Of a DNA stretch of 39,223 nt, positions 14,022-20,546 are shown one piece after another. Location: assembly GCA_046262435.1 (NCBI GenBank), contig JBHEMT010000140.1, forward strand, positions 1 through 39,223, read 5' to 3'. The stretch comes from JBHEMT01 sp046262435. Its GTDB lineage: Bacteria; Chloroflexota; Dormibacteria; Aeolococcales; Aeolococcaceae. How positions within the stretch are numbered: the first letter of the stretch is position 1; every line of letters starts with the position of its first letter. A model generated the notes under the pieces. The model was not told where the DNA came from. It saw only the letters and a list, made by a program, of their open reading frames with translations, and ran no database searches. The translations under genes were made by a program, and so were the position numbers.

Positions 14022-16334
14022 ATGGCACGTCGCACCCTGGCACCTCCCAAGCCACCGGCCTCGCGCGCCCCGCGCCGGGCCCCGGCCGCGGTAGCGCGGC
14101 GCCGGCCCAGCCGAGCCCGTCCGGCGCCGGCCCAGCCGATGCTGACCCCCGACCAGCAGCGCGAGGTGAGCGGGGTGGTCGCCCTCGGTCTCGGGCTGAT
14201 CCTCGGAGTGGTCCTGGCCCTGCCGGGAGGTGGCAGCATCGCCGCGCCCCTTCATGACGGCCTGTTCAACCTGCTCGGTGCCGGTGCCTGGCTGCTCGCG
14301 GTCGGCCTGATCGTCACCGGCGTTCGCCTGCTTGGCCGCCAGCAGTGGCGCGGCGGCGCGCTGGCTGCAGCCGGCACCGTGGTCACCGTCCTCGCGGTGC
14401 TCGGCTTCCTGGGACTGGTCGCCCCGGGCAGCGCCGGCTCGGTGGGCCAGCGCGTGGGCCCAGGGGTGGCCAGGATCCTGGGCAGCGCCGCGGCCGGGGC
14501 CGCCATGCTGGTGGCCGCCTGCCTTGGCCTGGTGCTGGCCGTCGACCTGCGCCTGGGCGCCACCGCGGCCGCGCTGCGGGAATGGCTGGGTCAGCAGCGA
14601 GCGCTGCATTCCGAGGCGGCCGCGGTGCGCGCCGCCCAGGCGCGCCGTCCCGCGGTCCCGCCGGAGCCAGAGGTGCGCACCGTGGGCCGGCGCGTGCGGG
14701 CCGTCGCCGGCGGCGAAGCCGACCAGGTCCGCATCGACTTCGGGCCGCCGATTGTGCTGCCCGAGCCGGAGCCGGAGCCGGTGCCAGTCCCACCGTCAAG
14801 CCCCGCCGCCTTCGCCCGCGAGTTCGAGCCGGTGGTGGTCGAGGAGGGCCTCGGCCCGGTTCCGTCGTTGCCGATCCCGCACGCCGAGGGAGAGGAGGGC
14901 GAGACGGTGTGGGTGCTGCCCTCGATCGACCTGCTGGAGACGGTGAGCGGCAAGCGGGAACGGCTCGAGGCCGAGGTGCGCGCGACCGGCCAGACCATCG
15001 CCGAAACCCTGAAGTCGTTTGGCATCGAGACCCGGATCATCGGCGCCAACAGCGGCCCGACGGTGACCCAGTACGAGCTCCAGCCGGCTCGCGGCGTGCC
15101 GGTGCGCAAGATCGTCGGCTACCAGACCGACCTCTCGCTCGCCCTGGCTGCGCCGATTCGGATCCAACCGTGGATTCCGGGCAAGTCGGCGATCGGCATC
15201 GAGGTGCCCAACAAGGCGGCCCAGCTGGTCACCCTCAAGGAGATCGTCGGAGCTCCCGCATTCAGCGACGAGCGCAACCGCATGGCGGTTGCCCTCGGCG
15301 CCGACGTCAGTGGCGGCCCGGTGGTCGGCGACCTCACCCGGATGCCCCACCTGCTGATCGCCGGAGCCACCGGCAGCGGCAAGTCGGTATGCATCAACGC
15401 GCTGCTCGCCGGTTTCCTGCTCCAGGCCAGTCCCGCCGAGCTCAAGCTGATCCTCATCGACCCCAAGCGGGTGGAGCTCTCCGGATTCGCCGACATCCCC
15501 CACCTGCTGGTGCCGGTGGTGGTGGAACCAGAGGCGGCGGTGGCCTCGCTGCGCTGGGCGGTCAAGGAGATGGAGGAGCGTTACAAGCTCTTCGCCTCGC
15601 ACGGGGCGCGCAACATCGCCGCGTTCAACGAGCGGGCGCCGAGCCTTGGCCTGTCGCCGCTGCCCTACACGGTGATCGTCATCGACGAGCTGGCCGACCT
15701 GATGATGGTCGCCGCGGGAGAGATCGAGGACCTGATCTGCCGGATCGCCCAGCTGGCCCGCGCCGTGGGAATCCACCTGATCGTGGCCACCCAGCGGCCC
15801 AGCGCAGACATCATCACCGGGCTGATCAAGGCCAACATTCCCTCGCGGGTGGCCTTCGCGGTATCCAGCGGGGTGGACTCACGGGTGATTCTCGACGAGA
15901 TGGGCGCCGAGAAGCTACTCGGTCGCGGCGACATGCTCTACCTGCCCATCGACGAGGGCAAGCCGCGCCGGATCCAGGGCAACTATGTCTCCGACCGCGA
16001 GCTGGAGAAGCTGATCGACTTCTGGAAAGCGCAGGGAGCTCCGGAGTACCAGGAGGAGATCTTCCAGGTCGAGGCCAACGTGTCCTGGGCTCGGGATGCC
16101 GGCAAGCGCGACGTGCTCTTCGCCAAGGCGGCGCACTGCGTGGCCGCCGAGGGCCGCGCCGCCGCCTCGCTGCTGCAGCGCAAGCTCAACGTCGGCTACA
16201 CCAGGGCGGCTCGGCTGGTCGACCAGCTGGCCGAGCATCGGGTGGTGGGGCCCTACGAGGGAAGCAAGTCGCGCGACGTGCTCATGGACGTGATCCAGGT
16301 TGACGAGCTACTCGCCGACCTGGGCGAGGAGTAG
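14022..16334 (+). CDS. ftsK: DNA translocase FtsK/SpoIIIE
   Basis: FtsK pumps DNA at the division septum and helps resolve chromosome dimers. The N-terminus is a ~38-residue Arg/Pro/Ala-rich cytoplasmic tail. About four TM helices follow (VALGLGLILGVVLAL, AGAWLLAVGLIVTGV, VVTVLAVLGFLGLV, AAAGAAMLVAACLGLVLA), then a Pro/Glu-rich linker. The motor domain has Walker A GATGSGKSVC (from residue 448), DPKRVELSGFADIPHL, Walker B-type IVIDELADLMMVA and ATQRPSADIITGLIKANIPSRVAF. The C-terminal gamma winged helix (AASLLQRKLNVGYTRAARLVDQL) should read oriented KOPS/SRS-like sites. At 770 residues it is SpoIIIE-sized. It sits after rnj, as in other Terrabacteria. Its promoter carries a candidate LexA box. 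Confidence 0.96.
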   Translation: MARRTLAPPKPPASRAPRRAPAAVARRRPSRARPAPAQPMLTPDQQREVSGVVALGLGLILGVVLALPGGGSIAAPLHDGLFNLLGAGAWLLAVGLIVTGVRLLGRQQWRGGALAAAGTVVTVLAVLGFLGLVAPGSAGSVGQRVGPGVARILGSAAAGAAMLVAACLGLVLAVDLRLGATAAALREWLGQQRALHSEAAAVRAAQARRPAVPPEPEVRTVGRRVRAVAGGEADQVRIDFGPPIVLPEPEPEPVPVPPSSPAAFAREFEPVVVEEGLGPVPSLPIPHAEGEEGETVWVLPSIDLLETVSGKRERLEAEVRATGQTIAETLKSFGIETRIIGANSGPTVTQYELQPARGVPVRKIVGYQTDLSLALAAPIRIQPWIPGKSAIGIEVPNKAAQLVTLKEIVGAPAFSDERNRMAVALGADVSGGPVVGDLTRMPHLLIAGATGSGKSVCINALLAGFLLQASPAELKLILIDPKRVELSGFADIPHLLVPVVVEPEAAVASLRWAVKEMEERYKLFASHGARNIAAFNERAPSLGLSPLPYTVIVIDELADLMMVAAGEIEDLICRIAQLARAVGIHLIVATQRPSADIITGLIKANIPSRVAFAVSSGVDSRVILDEMGAEKLLGRGDMLYLPIDEGKPRRIQGNYVSDRELEKLIDFWKAQGAPEYQEEIFQVEANVSWARDAGKRDVLFAKAAHCVAAEGRAAASLLQRKLNVGYTRAARLVDQLAEHRVVGPYEGSKSRDVLMDVIQVDELLADLGEE

Positions 16335-16344
16335 GCCCCGGCGA

Positions 16345-16350
16345 TACGCT
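16345..16350 (+). promoter_or_regulatory. TACGCT -10 hexamer, leaderless promoter of udgX
   Basis: TACGCT ends nine bases before ATG 16360 and begins 11 bases after the ftsK stop. No Shine-Dalgarno is present. It supports ATG 16360 rather than the in-frame upstream start at 16300 inside ftsK. Confidence 0.5.
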
Positions 16351-16359
16351 CCGCTGTTG

Positions 16360-16989
16360 ATGGCCGAGCCGAACAGTGCGGCGACCTTCGTCCCCGCCGG
16401 CGCCGACCTCGACGGCCTCCGCGCCGCCGCCGCCGGCTGCCGCGGCTGCCCGCTCTGGTCGGCGGCGACCCAGGTCGTCTTCGGCGAGGGCCGTCCCGGC
16501 GCGCGCGTCCTGCTCGTCGGGGAGCAGCCCGGTGACCAGGAGGACCTCAGCGGCCGGCCCTTTGTCGGCCCCGCAGGACGGCTGCTGAACACCGCCCTAC
16601 GCGACGCCGGCATCGATCGCCAGCAGGTCTACGTCACCAACGCGGTCAAGCACTTCAAGTGGGAGCCGCGCGGCCAGCGGCGCATCCACGCGACGCCGAG
16701 CCCGGCCGAGGTGGTGGCGTGCCGGCCCTGGCTGGAGGCCGAGATCGGGGTGCTGCGGCCGCGGCTGATCGTCGCCCTCGGGGCCACGGCGGGCCGCTCG
16801 CTGCTCGGGCCGTCGTTCCGGGTGACCCAGCATCGCGGCCAGCTCTTTCCCGGACCCGGCGACGCCCAGATCACCGGCACCATCCACCCCTCGGCGATCC
16901 TGCGGATCCACGATGAGGCCGCCCGGGTGGCCGAGCTGGCCGCACTGACCGCCGACCTCGCCCGGGTCGCACAGCACGTCGCGTCCTGA
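16360..16989 (+). CDS. udgX: UdgX-type uracil-DNA glycosylase superfamily protein (covalent uracil-DNA binder)
   Basis: UdgX, described from mycobacteria, resembles family 4 uracil-DNA glycosylases but forms a covalent bond with the excision site through a histidine in its R-loop. This 209-residue protein shows the UdgX form of motif A, GEQPGDQED (residues 54-62), the R-loop QRRIHATP with H110 in the position of the cross-linking histidine, and motif B TIHPSAILR (from 174). Fe-S ligands are C27 and C30 (CRGC) and C121 (VACRPWL). The third family-4 cysteine (VKC in ordinary type-4 enzymes) is H98 here (AVKHFKW). TNAVKHFKW and VTQHRG also match UdgX. An ordinary family 4 UDG is less likely because those lack the RRIH loop. 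Confidence 0.88.
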   Translation: MAEPNSAATFVPAGADLDGLRAAAAGCRGCPLWSAATQVVFGEGRPGARVLLVGEQPGDQEDLSGRPFVGPAGRLLNTALRDAGIDRQQVYVTNAVKHFKWEPRGQRRIHATPSPAEVVACRPWLEAEIGVLRPRLIVALGATAGRSLLGPSFRVTQHRGQLFPGPGDAQITGTIHPSAILRIHDEAARVAELAALTADLARVAQHVAS

Positions 16990-17007
16990 CCGCGCGCCCC
17001 AGCGCGG
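16990..17007 (+). terminator. Short GC hairpin between udgX and yajQ
   Basis: CCGCGC (16990-16995) pairs with GCGCGG (17002-17007) around a six-base loop, directly after the udgX stop. It is followed by GTTGTTCG, a weakly T-rich stretch. It could terminate udgX transcription ahead of the yajQ promoter. Confidence 0.4.
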
Positions 17008-17052
17008 GTTGTTCGCCGGTTGGCTGCGCCGGGTCGGGGCCGAGCCAGGCGG

Positions 17053-17058
17053 TATCCT
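17053..17058 (+). promoter_or_regulatory. TATCCT -10 hexamer, leaderless promoter of yajQ
   Basis: TATCCT ends eight bases before ATG 17067. There is no Shine-Dalgarno and no good -35. Confidence 0.5.
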
Positions 17059-17066
17059 TCGCGGCC

Positions 17067-17558
17067 ATGGCCAGTGAGTTCTCCTTCGACGTCGTCAGCG
17101 ACTTCGACCACCAGGAGCTGGTCAACGCCATCGACCAGGCGAAGCGCGAGATCACCAACCGCTACGACTTTCGCGGGGTGACCGCCGACATCGACCTGGA
17201 GAAGGACCTGATCACCCTGCTGACCGGCTCGGACATGCAGCTGACCGCGATCATCGACGTGCTCCAGAGCAAGCTGCTCAAGCGTGGCATCGACATCAAG
17301 GTGCTCGACCCGCAGAAGCCGGAGCCCGCCGCCAAGGGCAATGTGCGCCAGGAGCTGAAGCTGCGCAAGGGGATCGACCAGGAACTGGCCAAGGAGCTGA
17401 GCAAGAAGATCAAGGCGGCGCACCCCAAGATCCAGGTGCGCATTCAGGACGACCAGCTGCGGGTCACCAGCAAGGACAAGGACACGTTGCAGTCGGTCAT
17501 CGCCGACCTGCGCGGCATGGAGCTGGACCGGCCCCTGCAGTTCACCAACTACCGGTAG
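17067..17558 (+). CDS. yajQ: YajQ family nucleotide-binding protein
   Basis: YajQ (UPF0234) proteins are small two-domain alpha/beta proteins that bind nucleotides; some bind cyclic di-GMP. The 163-residue product matches throughout: EFSFDVVSDFDHQELVNAIDQAKREITNRYDFRGV, then LLKRGIDIKVLDPQKPEPAAKGNVRQELKLRKGID, and VRIQDDQLRVTSKDKDTLQSVIADLR ending LQFTNYR. Its role in this organism cannot be stated. It has its own -10 element and overlaps the pgsA GTG by one base (TAGTG), so pgsA is probably cotranscribed. Confidence 0.94.
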   Translation: MASEFSFDVVSDFDHQELVNAIDQAKREITNRYDFRGVTADIDLEKDLITLLTGSDMQLTAIIDVLQSKLLKRGIDIKVLDPQKPEPAAKGNVRQELKLRKGIDQELAKELSKKIKAAHPKIQVRIQDDQLRVTSKDKDTLQSVIADLRGMELDRPLQFTNYR

Positions 17559-18106
17559 TGCGCCAGCTGGGCGAGCACCTCACGCTGCCCAACCAGCTGA
17601 CCATCCTGCGCCTGCTGCTGATCCCGGTGATCGGGGTGGCGCTCACCTCCTCCTTCGCATACCACGACCAGGTCGGCTGCGCGCTGTACGCCGGCGCGGC
17701 CGCAACCGACAGCCTCGACGGCTACGTTGCCCGCTCGCGGCACCTGGTGACCGAGCTGGGGAAGTTCCTCGACCCGCTCGCCGACAAGCTGCTGGTGATC
17801 ACCGTTCTGGCGGTGCTGGTGGCCGCGGGGACGCTGCCCTTCTGGGTGGTGGTGGTGATCTTCGCGCGCGAGTTCCTGATCACCGGGGTGCGCGCCGTGG
17901 CCGCCAACCAGGGGGTGGTGCTCAGCTCCACCCTGGGCGGTAAGTCCAAGACGCTGACCCAGAACCTGATGATCGGGGCGCTGATCCTCTCCCGGCCGTT
18001 CCCTGGCTTCCGGCCCATTGCCGAGGTGATGGTGGGAGTGGCGCTGCTGGCCACGGTGGCCAGCGGCCTCGACTACCTGTGGCGGTACCGCCGCTTCGTC
18101 CTCTGA
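17558..18106 (+). CDS. pgsA: CDP-diacylglycerol-glycerol-3-phosphate 3-phosphatidyltransferase
   Basis: PgsA makes phosphatidylglycerol phosphate from CDP-diacylglycerol and glycerol-3-phosphate in the membrane. The 182-residue protein starts NLT-like (LTLPNQLTILRLLLIPV) and carries the CDP-alcohol phosphotransferase motif D51-x2-D54-G55-x2-A58-R59-x8-G68-x3-D72-x3-D76. Five or six TM helices follow (LLVITVLAVLVAAG, FWVVVVIFAREFLITGVR, VMVGVALLATVASGL). GTG 17558 shares its G with the yajQ stop. The order pgsA-cinA-recA matches Bacillus. A closely related CDP-alcohol enzyme cannot be fully excluded, but FAREFLITGVR is typical of PgsA. Confidence 0.92.
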   Translation: MRQLGEHLTLPNQLTILRLLLIPVIGVALTSSFAYHDQVGCALYAGAAATDSLDGYVARSRHLVTELGKFLDPLADKLLVITVLAVLVAAGTLPFWVVVVIFAREFLITGVRAVAANQGVVLSSTLGGKSKTLTQNLMIGALILSRPFPGFRPIAEVMVGVALLATVASGLDYLWRYRRFVL

Positions 18107-18108
18107 CG

Positions 18109-18633
18109 GTGCGCCGGGCGGACGCGGCGGCAGGGGCGGGGGAGGAGCAGCCGGGGAGAGCGGTCTCGCTGGCCCAAGCCGCGGCGCTTGGCGGGCTCCT
18201 CTCCCGCCGGGGGTGGAGCGTCGCCGTTGCGGAGTCGTGCACCGGCGGTCTGCTCGGCGCCACGCTGACCGCGGCGCCCGGGTCGTCGGCGTACGTGCGC
18301 GGCGGGGTGATCGCCTACGCCAACGACCTCAAGGTGCGCCTGCTCGGGGTTGAGCCGGGCCTGCTGGAGCGCCATGGCGCGGTGAGCGACCCCGTGGTTC
18401 GGGCGATGGCCGTGGGGGTGAGAAGTGCGGCCGGTGCCGAGGTGGGAATCGCCATCACCGGAGTCGCCGGCCCGGGGGCAAGCGAGGCCAAGCCGGCGGG
18501 GCTGATCTTCATCGGCGTGGCCACTCCCGACGCGGTCCGCGTGGTCCGGCTCACCCGTGATCTCGGTCGCGACGCCAACCGGCAGACGGCGGTGCGCGAG
18601 GCGCTGCTGGCGGCCGCCGCGGCGATCGCATGA
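18109..18633 (+). CDS. cinA: CinA C-terminal domain protein (nicotinamide-nucleotide amidohydrolase, PncC type)
   Basis: Stand-alone CinA C-domains deamidate nicotinamide mononucleotide in NAD recycling. The 174-residue protein contains VAVAESCTGGLLGATLTAAPGSSAYVRGGVIAYANDLKVRLLGV, AVSDPVVRAMAVGVR and ITGVAGPGASEAKPAGLIFIGVA, which are the family core and active-site Ser/Thr-Gly region. The N-terminal molybdopterin-binding-like half of full CinA is absent. The frame opens at 18079 inside pgsA, but GTG 18109, two bases after the pgsA stop (TGA-CG-GTG), gives a sensible start and fits the TGA-NN-GTG coupling used elsewhere in the window. It is followed by recA, the usual pairing. Confidence 0.9.
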   Translation: MRRADAAAGAGEEQPGRAVSLAQAAALGGLLSRRGWSVAVAESCTGGLLGATLTAAPGSSAYVRGGVIAYANDLKVRLLGVEPGLLERHGAVSDPVVRAMAVGVRSAAGAEVGIAITGVAGPGASEAKPAGLIFIGVATPDAVRVVRLTRDLGRDANRQTAVREALLAAAAAIA

Positions 18634-18639
18634 CGGGGC

Positions 18640-18679
18640 TTGCCCGGCCGGGGCGAGGGCGGTACCATACATATGTTCG
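18640..18679 (+). promoter_or_regulatory. recA candidate promoter P1 with LexA-box-like site
   Basis: TTGCCC (18640-18645), 17-base spacer, TACCAT (18663-18668). CATACATATGTTCG at 18666-18679 overlaps the end of the -10 and the expected start point; its right half and centre match CGAACRNRYGTTYG and its left half matches 3 of 5. Binding there would block transcription initiation. The leader from this promoter to recA would be about 220 bases. Confidence 0.5.
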
Positions 18680-18801
18680 CCCCCTGGCTCGATACCCGCG
18701 CGTCCCGCCGCTGCCCCCTGCGACTCTCTCCCCGGACGACACCCAGGTGTCGCCGGCCCGGGCCATCGTCCCGATATCGCAATCCCCACGCTTCGGAGTA
18801 A
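18673..18801 (+). other. Possible 42-codon small ORF in the recA leader
   Basis: ATG 18673 lies four bases after the P1 -10 and opens 42 codons, ending at TAA 18799-18801, just five bases before the recA P2 -35. The product would be Arg/Pro-rich. The second half uses many codons ending in A or T, unlike real genes here, so it is probably not coding. It is recorded because its position under a candidate SOS promoter is notable. Confidence 0.15.
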
Positions 18802-18805
18802 GGCT

Positions 18806-18834
18806 TTGACAAACATACTGGATAGTGGTACTGT
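18806..18834 (+). promoter_or_regulatory. recA promoter P2 (TTGACA-N17-TACTGT)
   Basis: A consensus -35 TTGACA (18806-18811) and TACTGT (18829-18834) are separated by exactly 17 bases, the best sigma-70-type promoter in the window. It would give a leader of about 55 bases containing the recA Shine-Dalgarno AAGGAG (18881-18886). Confidence 0.75.
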
Positions 18835-18895
18835 CCCGGGCATCATCACCACCACCGGGCGGCGCGTCGCCGTGACCACCAAGGAGAGCAACGCC

Positions 18896-19957
18896 GTGAG
18901 CAAGGAACGTGACCAGGCACTCTCCACCGCCCTCGGGCAGATCGAGCGGTCGCACGGCAAGGGGGCGATCATGCGGCTCGGTGAGTCGACAGCCCACCGC
19001 AACATCAAGGCGATCCCCACCGGCGCCCTCACCCTCGACATCGCGCTTGGGGTCGGGGGCATTCCTCGGGGCCGGATCGTGGAGATCTATGGCCCGGAGT
19101 CGTCGGGCAAGACCACGCTCACCCTGCACGTCATCGCCGAGGCGCAGAAGGCAGGCGGTGTGGCCGCGTTCATCGACGCCGAGCACGCCCTCGACCCCCA
19201 GTACGCAGCCAAGATCGGGGTCCGCACCGACGAGCTGCTCATCTCCCAGCCCGACACCGGCGAGCAGGCGCTGGAGATCGTCGAGGTGCTGGTGCGCAGC
19301 GGCGCTGTCGACGTGATCGTGATCGACTCGGTGGCCGCACTCGTGCCCAAAGCCGAGATCGACGGCGAGATGGGGGACAGCCATGTCGGCCTCCAGGCCC
19401 GGCTGATGTCCCAGGCGATGCGCAAGCTCACCGCGGCGATCAGCCGCTCCGACACCTCGGTGATCTTCATCAACCAGCTGCGCGAGAAGATCGGGGTGAT
19501 GTTCGGCAACCCCGAGACCACCACTGGGGGCCGGGCGCTGAAGTTCTACGCCTCGGTGCGCATGGACATCCGCAAGATCGACTCGCTCAAGCAGGGCCTC
19601 GACGTCGTCGGCAACCGAGTCAAGGTCAAGGTTGTCAAGAACAAGGTGGCGCCGCCCTTCCGCAACGCCGAGTTCGACATTCTCTACAACGAGGGCATCT
19701 CGTACGCGGGAAGCGTGATCGACATGGCCCTGGATGCCAAGATCATCGAGCGGAGCGGCGCCTGGTTCTCGTACGGCGACATGCGCCTCGGCCAGGGTCG
19801 TGAGAACGTGCGTGACTTCCTTCGGAGCAACCAGGAGCTGCTCGACGAGCTGGCTGCCAAGGTGCGGCTGTCGCTGCTGCCCAAGCCCGACCTCACCGAG
19901 GTCGGCGCGGTGCCCGCGGCGGCCAACGGGTCTGCGGCGCCGGTGCCGGTCGGCTGA
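18896..19957 (+). CDS. recA: Recombinase RecA
   Basis: RecA forms filaments on single-stranded DNA, drives strand exchange and stimulates LexA self-cleavage. The 353-residue protein has Walker A GPESSGKTT (from residue 66), the core IDAEHALDPQYAAKIGV, IVIDSVAALVPKAEIDGEMGD, and the L2 region NQLREKIGVMFGNPETTTGGRALKFYASVRMDIRK. The C-terminus is Ala/Pro-rich. GTG 18896 is chosen because AAGGAG lies nine bases upstream and SKERDQALSTALGQIERSHGKGAIMRLG is the canonical N-terminus; GTG 18872 and the long open frame to 18557 are rejected. Downstream recX appears to start inside the recA stop (CTGA). Confidence 0.98.
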   Translation: MSKERDQALSTALGQIERSHGKGAIMRLGESTAHRNIKAIPTGALTLDIALGVGGIPRGRIVEIYGPESSGKTTLTLHVIAEAQKAGGVAAFIDAEHALDPQYAAKIGVRTDELLISQPDTGEQALEIVEVLVRSGAVDVIVIDSVAALVPKAEIDGEMGDSHVGLQARLMSQAMRKLTAAISRSDTSVIFINQLREKIGVMFGNPETTTGGRALKFYASVRMDIRKIDSLKQGLDVVGNRVKVKVVKNKVAPPFRNAEFDILYNEGISYAGSVIDMALDAKIIERSGAWFSYGDMRLGQGRENVRDFLRSNQELLDELAAKVRLSLLPKPDLTEVGAVPAAANGSAAPVPVG

Positions 19958-20457
19958 GCACCGAACAGCCGCCGGTCGCCCCCGACGACCTGGGCGCGGC
20001 CGTCGCGGCGTCGCTGCACATCCTGCGCGGCGCCGCGCAGTCGGAGGCCAGCCTGCGGCGGCGCCTGGCGTATCGCGGCTTCGACGACGAGACCGTGGCC
20101 GCCGCCGCGGCCCAGATGGTTGCCTCCCGCTACATCGACGACGGCGCGCTCGCCGAGGCGGTCAGTCGGCGCCGGGTCCGCACCGGCCAGGGACCTGCGC
20201 GCATCGCCCAGGATCTTCGCCGCCGCGGGGTGGGAGCCGAGACGGTCGACGCCGCGGTCGCGGGGCTGGACCCCGAAGAGGTCCGCCGCGAGGCGCTGAG
20301 CGTGGGGCGCCGCGTGGTGGCGGGTCATCCCGAGGACGACGCCCGCACCCTGCGCCAGCGGGTTGGCGCCGCCCTGCAGCGGCGCGGCCACACCATGGAC
20401 GTGATCCACCACGTGCTCCGCAGCCTCGAGGTCCCCGACCCGGGGGAACCGGACTAG
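19954..20457 (+). CDS. recX: Regulatory protein RecX (apparent CTG start)
   Basis: RecX binds RecA filaments and limits their activity. The frame shows the RecX three-helix repeats: AAVAASLHILRGAAQSEASLRRRLAYRGFDDETV, MVASRYIDDGALAEAVSRRR, GPARIAQDLRRRGVGAETVDAAVAGL. No ATG, GTG or TTG exists in frame between the in-frame stop at 19813 and GTG 20095, yet similarity to RecX begins about 40 residues before 20095. CTG 19954 overlaps the recA stop as CTGA, the same 4-base NTGA overlap used by rbfA, nrnA, truB, mutS and the kinase at 35988. It would give a 167-residue protein, normal for RecX. A truncated protein from GTG 20095 (120 residues) is the alternative. Confidence 0.85.
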   Translation: MSTEQPPVAPDDLGAAVAASLHILRGAAQSEASLRRRLAYRGFDDETVAAAAAQMVASRYIDDGALAEAVSRRRVRTGQGPARIAQDLRRRGVGAETVDAAVAGLDPEEVRREALSVGRRVVAGHPEDDARTLRQRVGAALQRRGHTMDVIHHVLRSLEVPDPGEPD

Positions 20458-20531
20458 CTTCGTACGCGGGCCGCCGGGGGCTTCGTCTTCATGGTGACGC
20501 AAGGGTGCGTGACCGGCGCTCCGGCCGGCTG

Positions 20532-20537
20532 TACGAT
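20532..20537 (+). promoter_or_regulatory. TACGAT -10 hexamer, leaderless promoter of the first SBP-VWA gene
   Basis: TACGAT ends nine bases before ATG 20547. GTGACC at 20509-20514, 17 bases upstream, is a partial -35 (four of six to TTGACA). It marks the start of the SBP-VWA island. Confidence 0.55.
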
Positions 20538-20546
20538 CGCCTTGCG

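Noticed and set aside
14345..16303. 652-codon + strand frame inside ftsK
   Set aside because: Out-of-frame shadow rich in Arg, Gly and Pro with no domain; ftsK explains the region.
18806..18840. LexA box at recA P2
   Set aside because: The P2 spacer contains only a poor match to the ACATMTGTT core found at the other three sites.
18557..18895. Long N-terminal extension of recA
   Set aside because: It runs through cinA and the promoter region; the Shine-Dalgarno and family N-terminus point to GTG 18896.
20095..20457. Short recX from GTG 20095
   Set aside because: It would remove the first RecX helices, which are clearly encoded upstream; kept only as an alternative.
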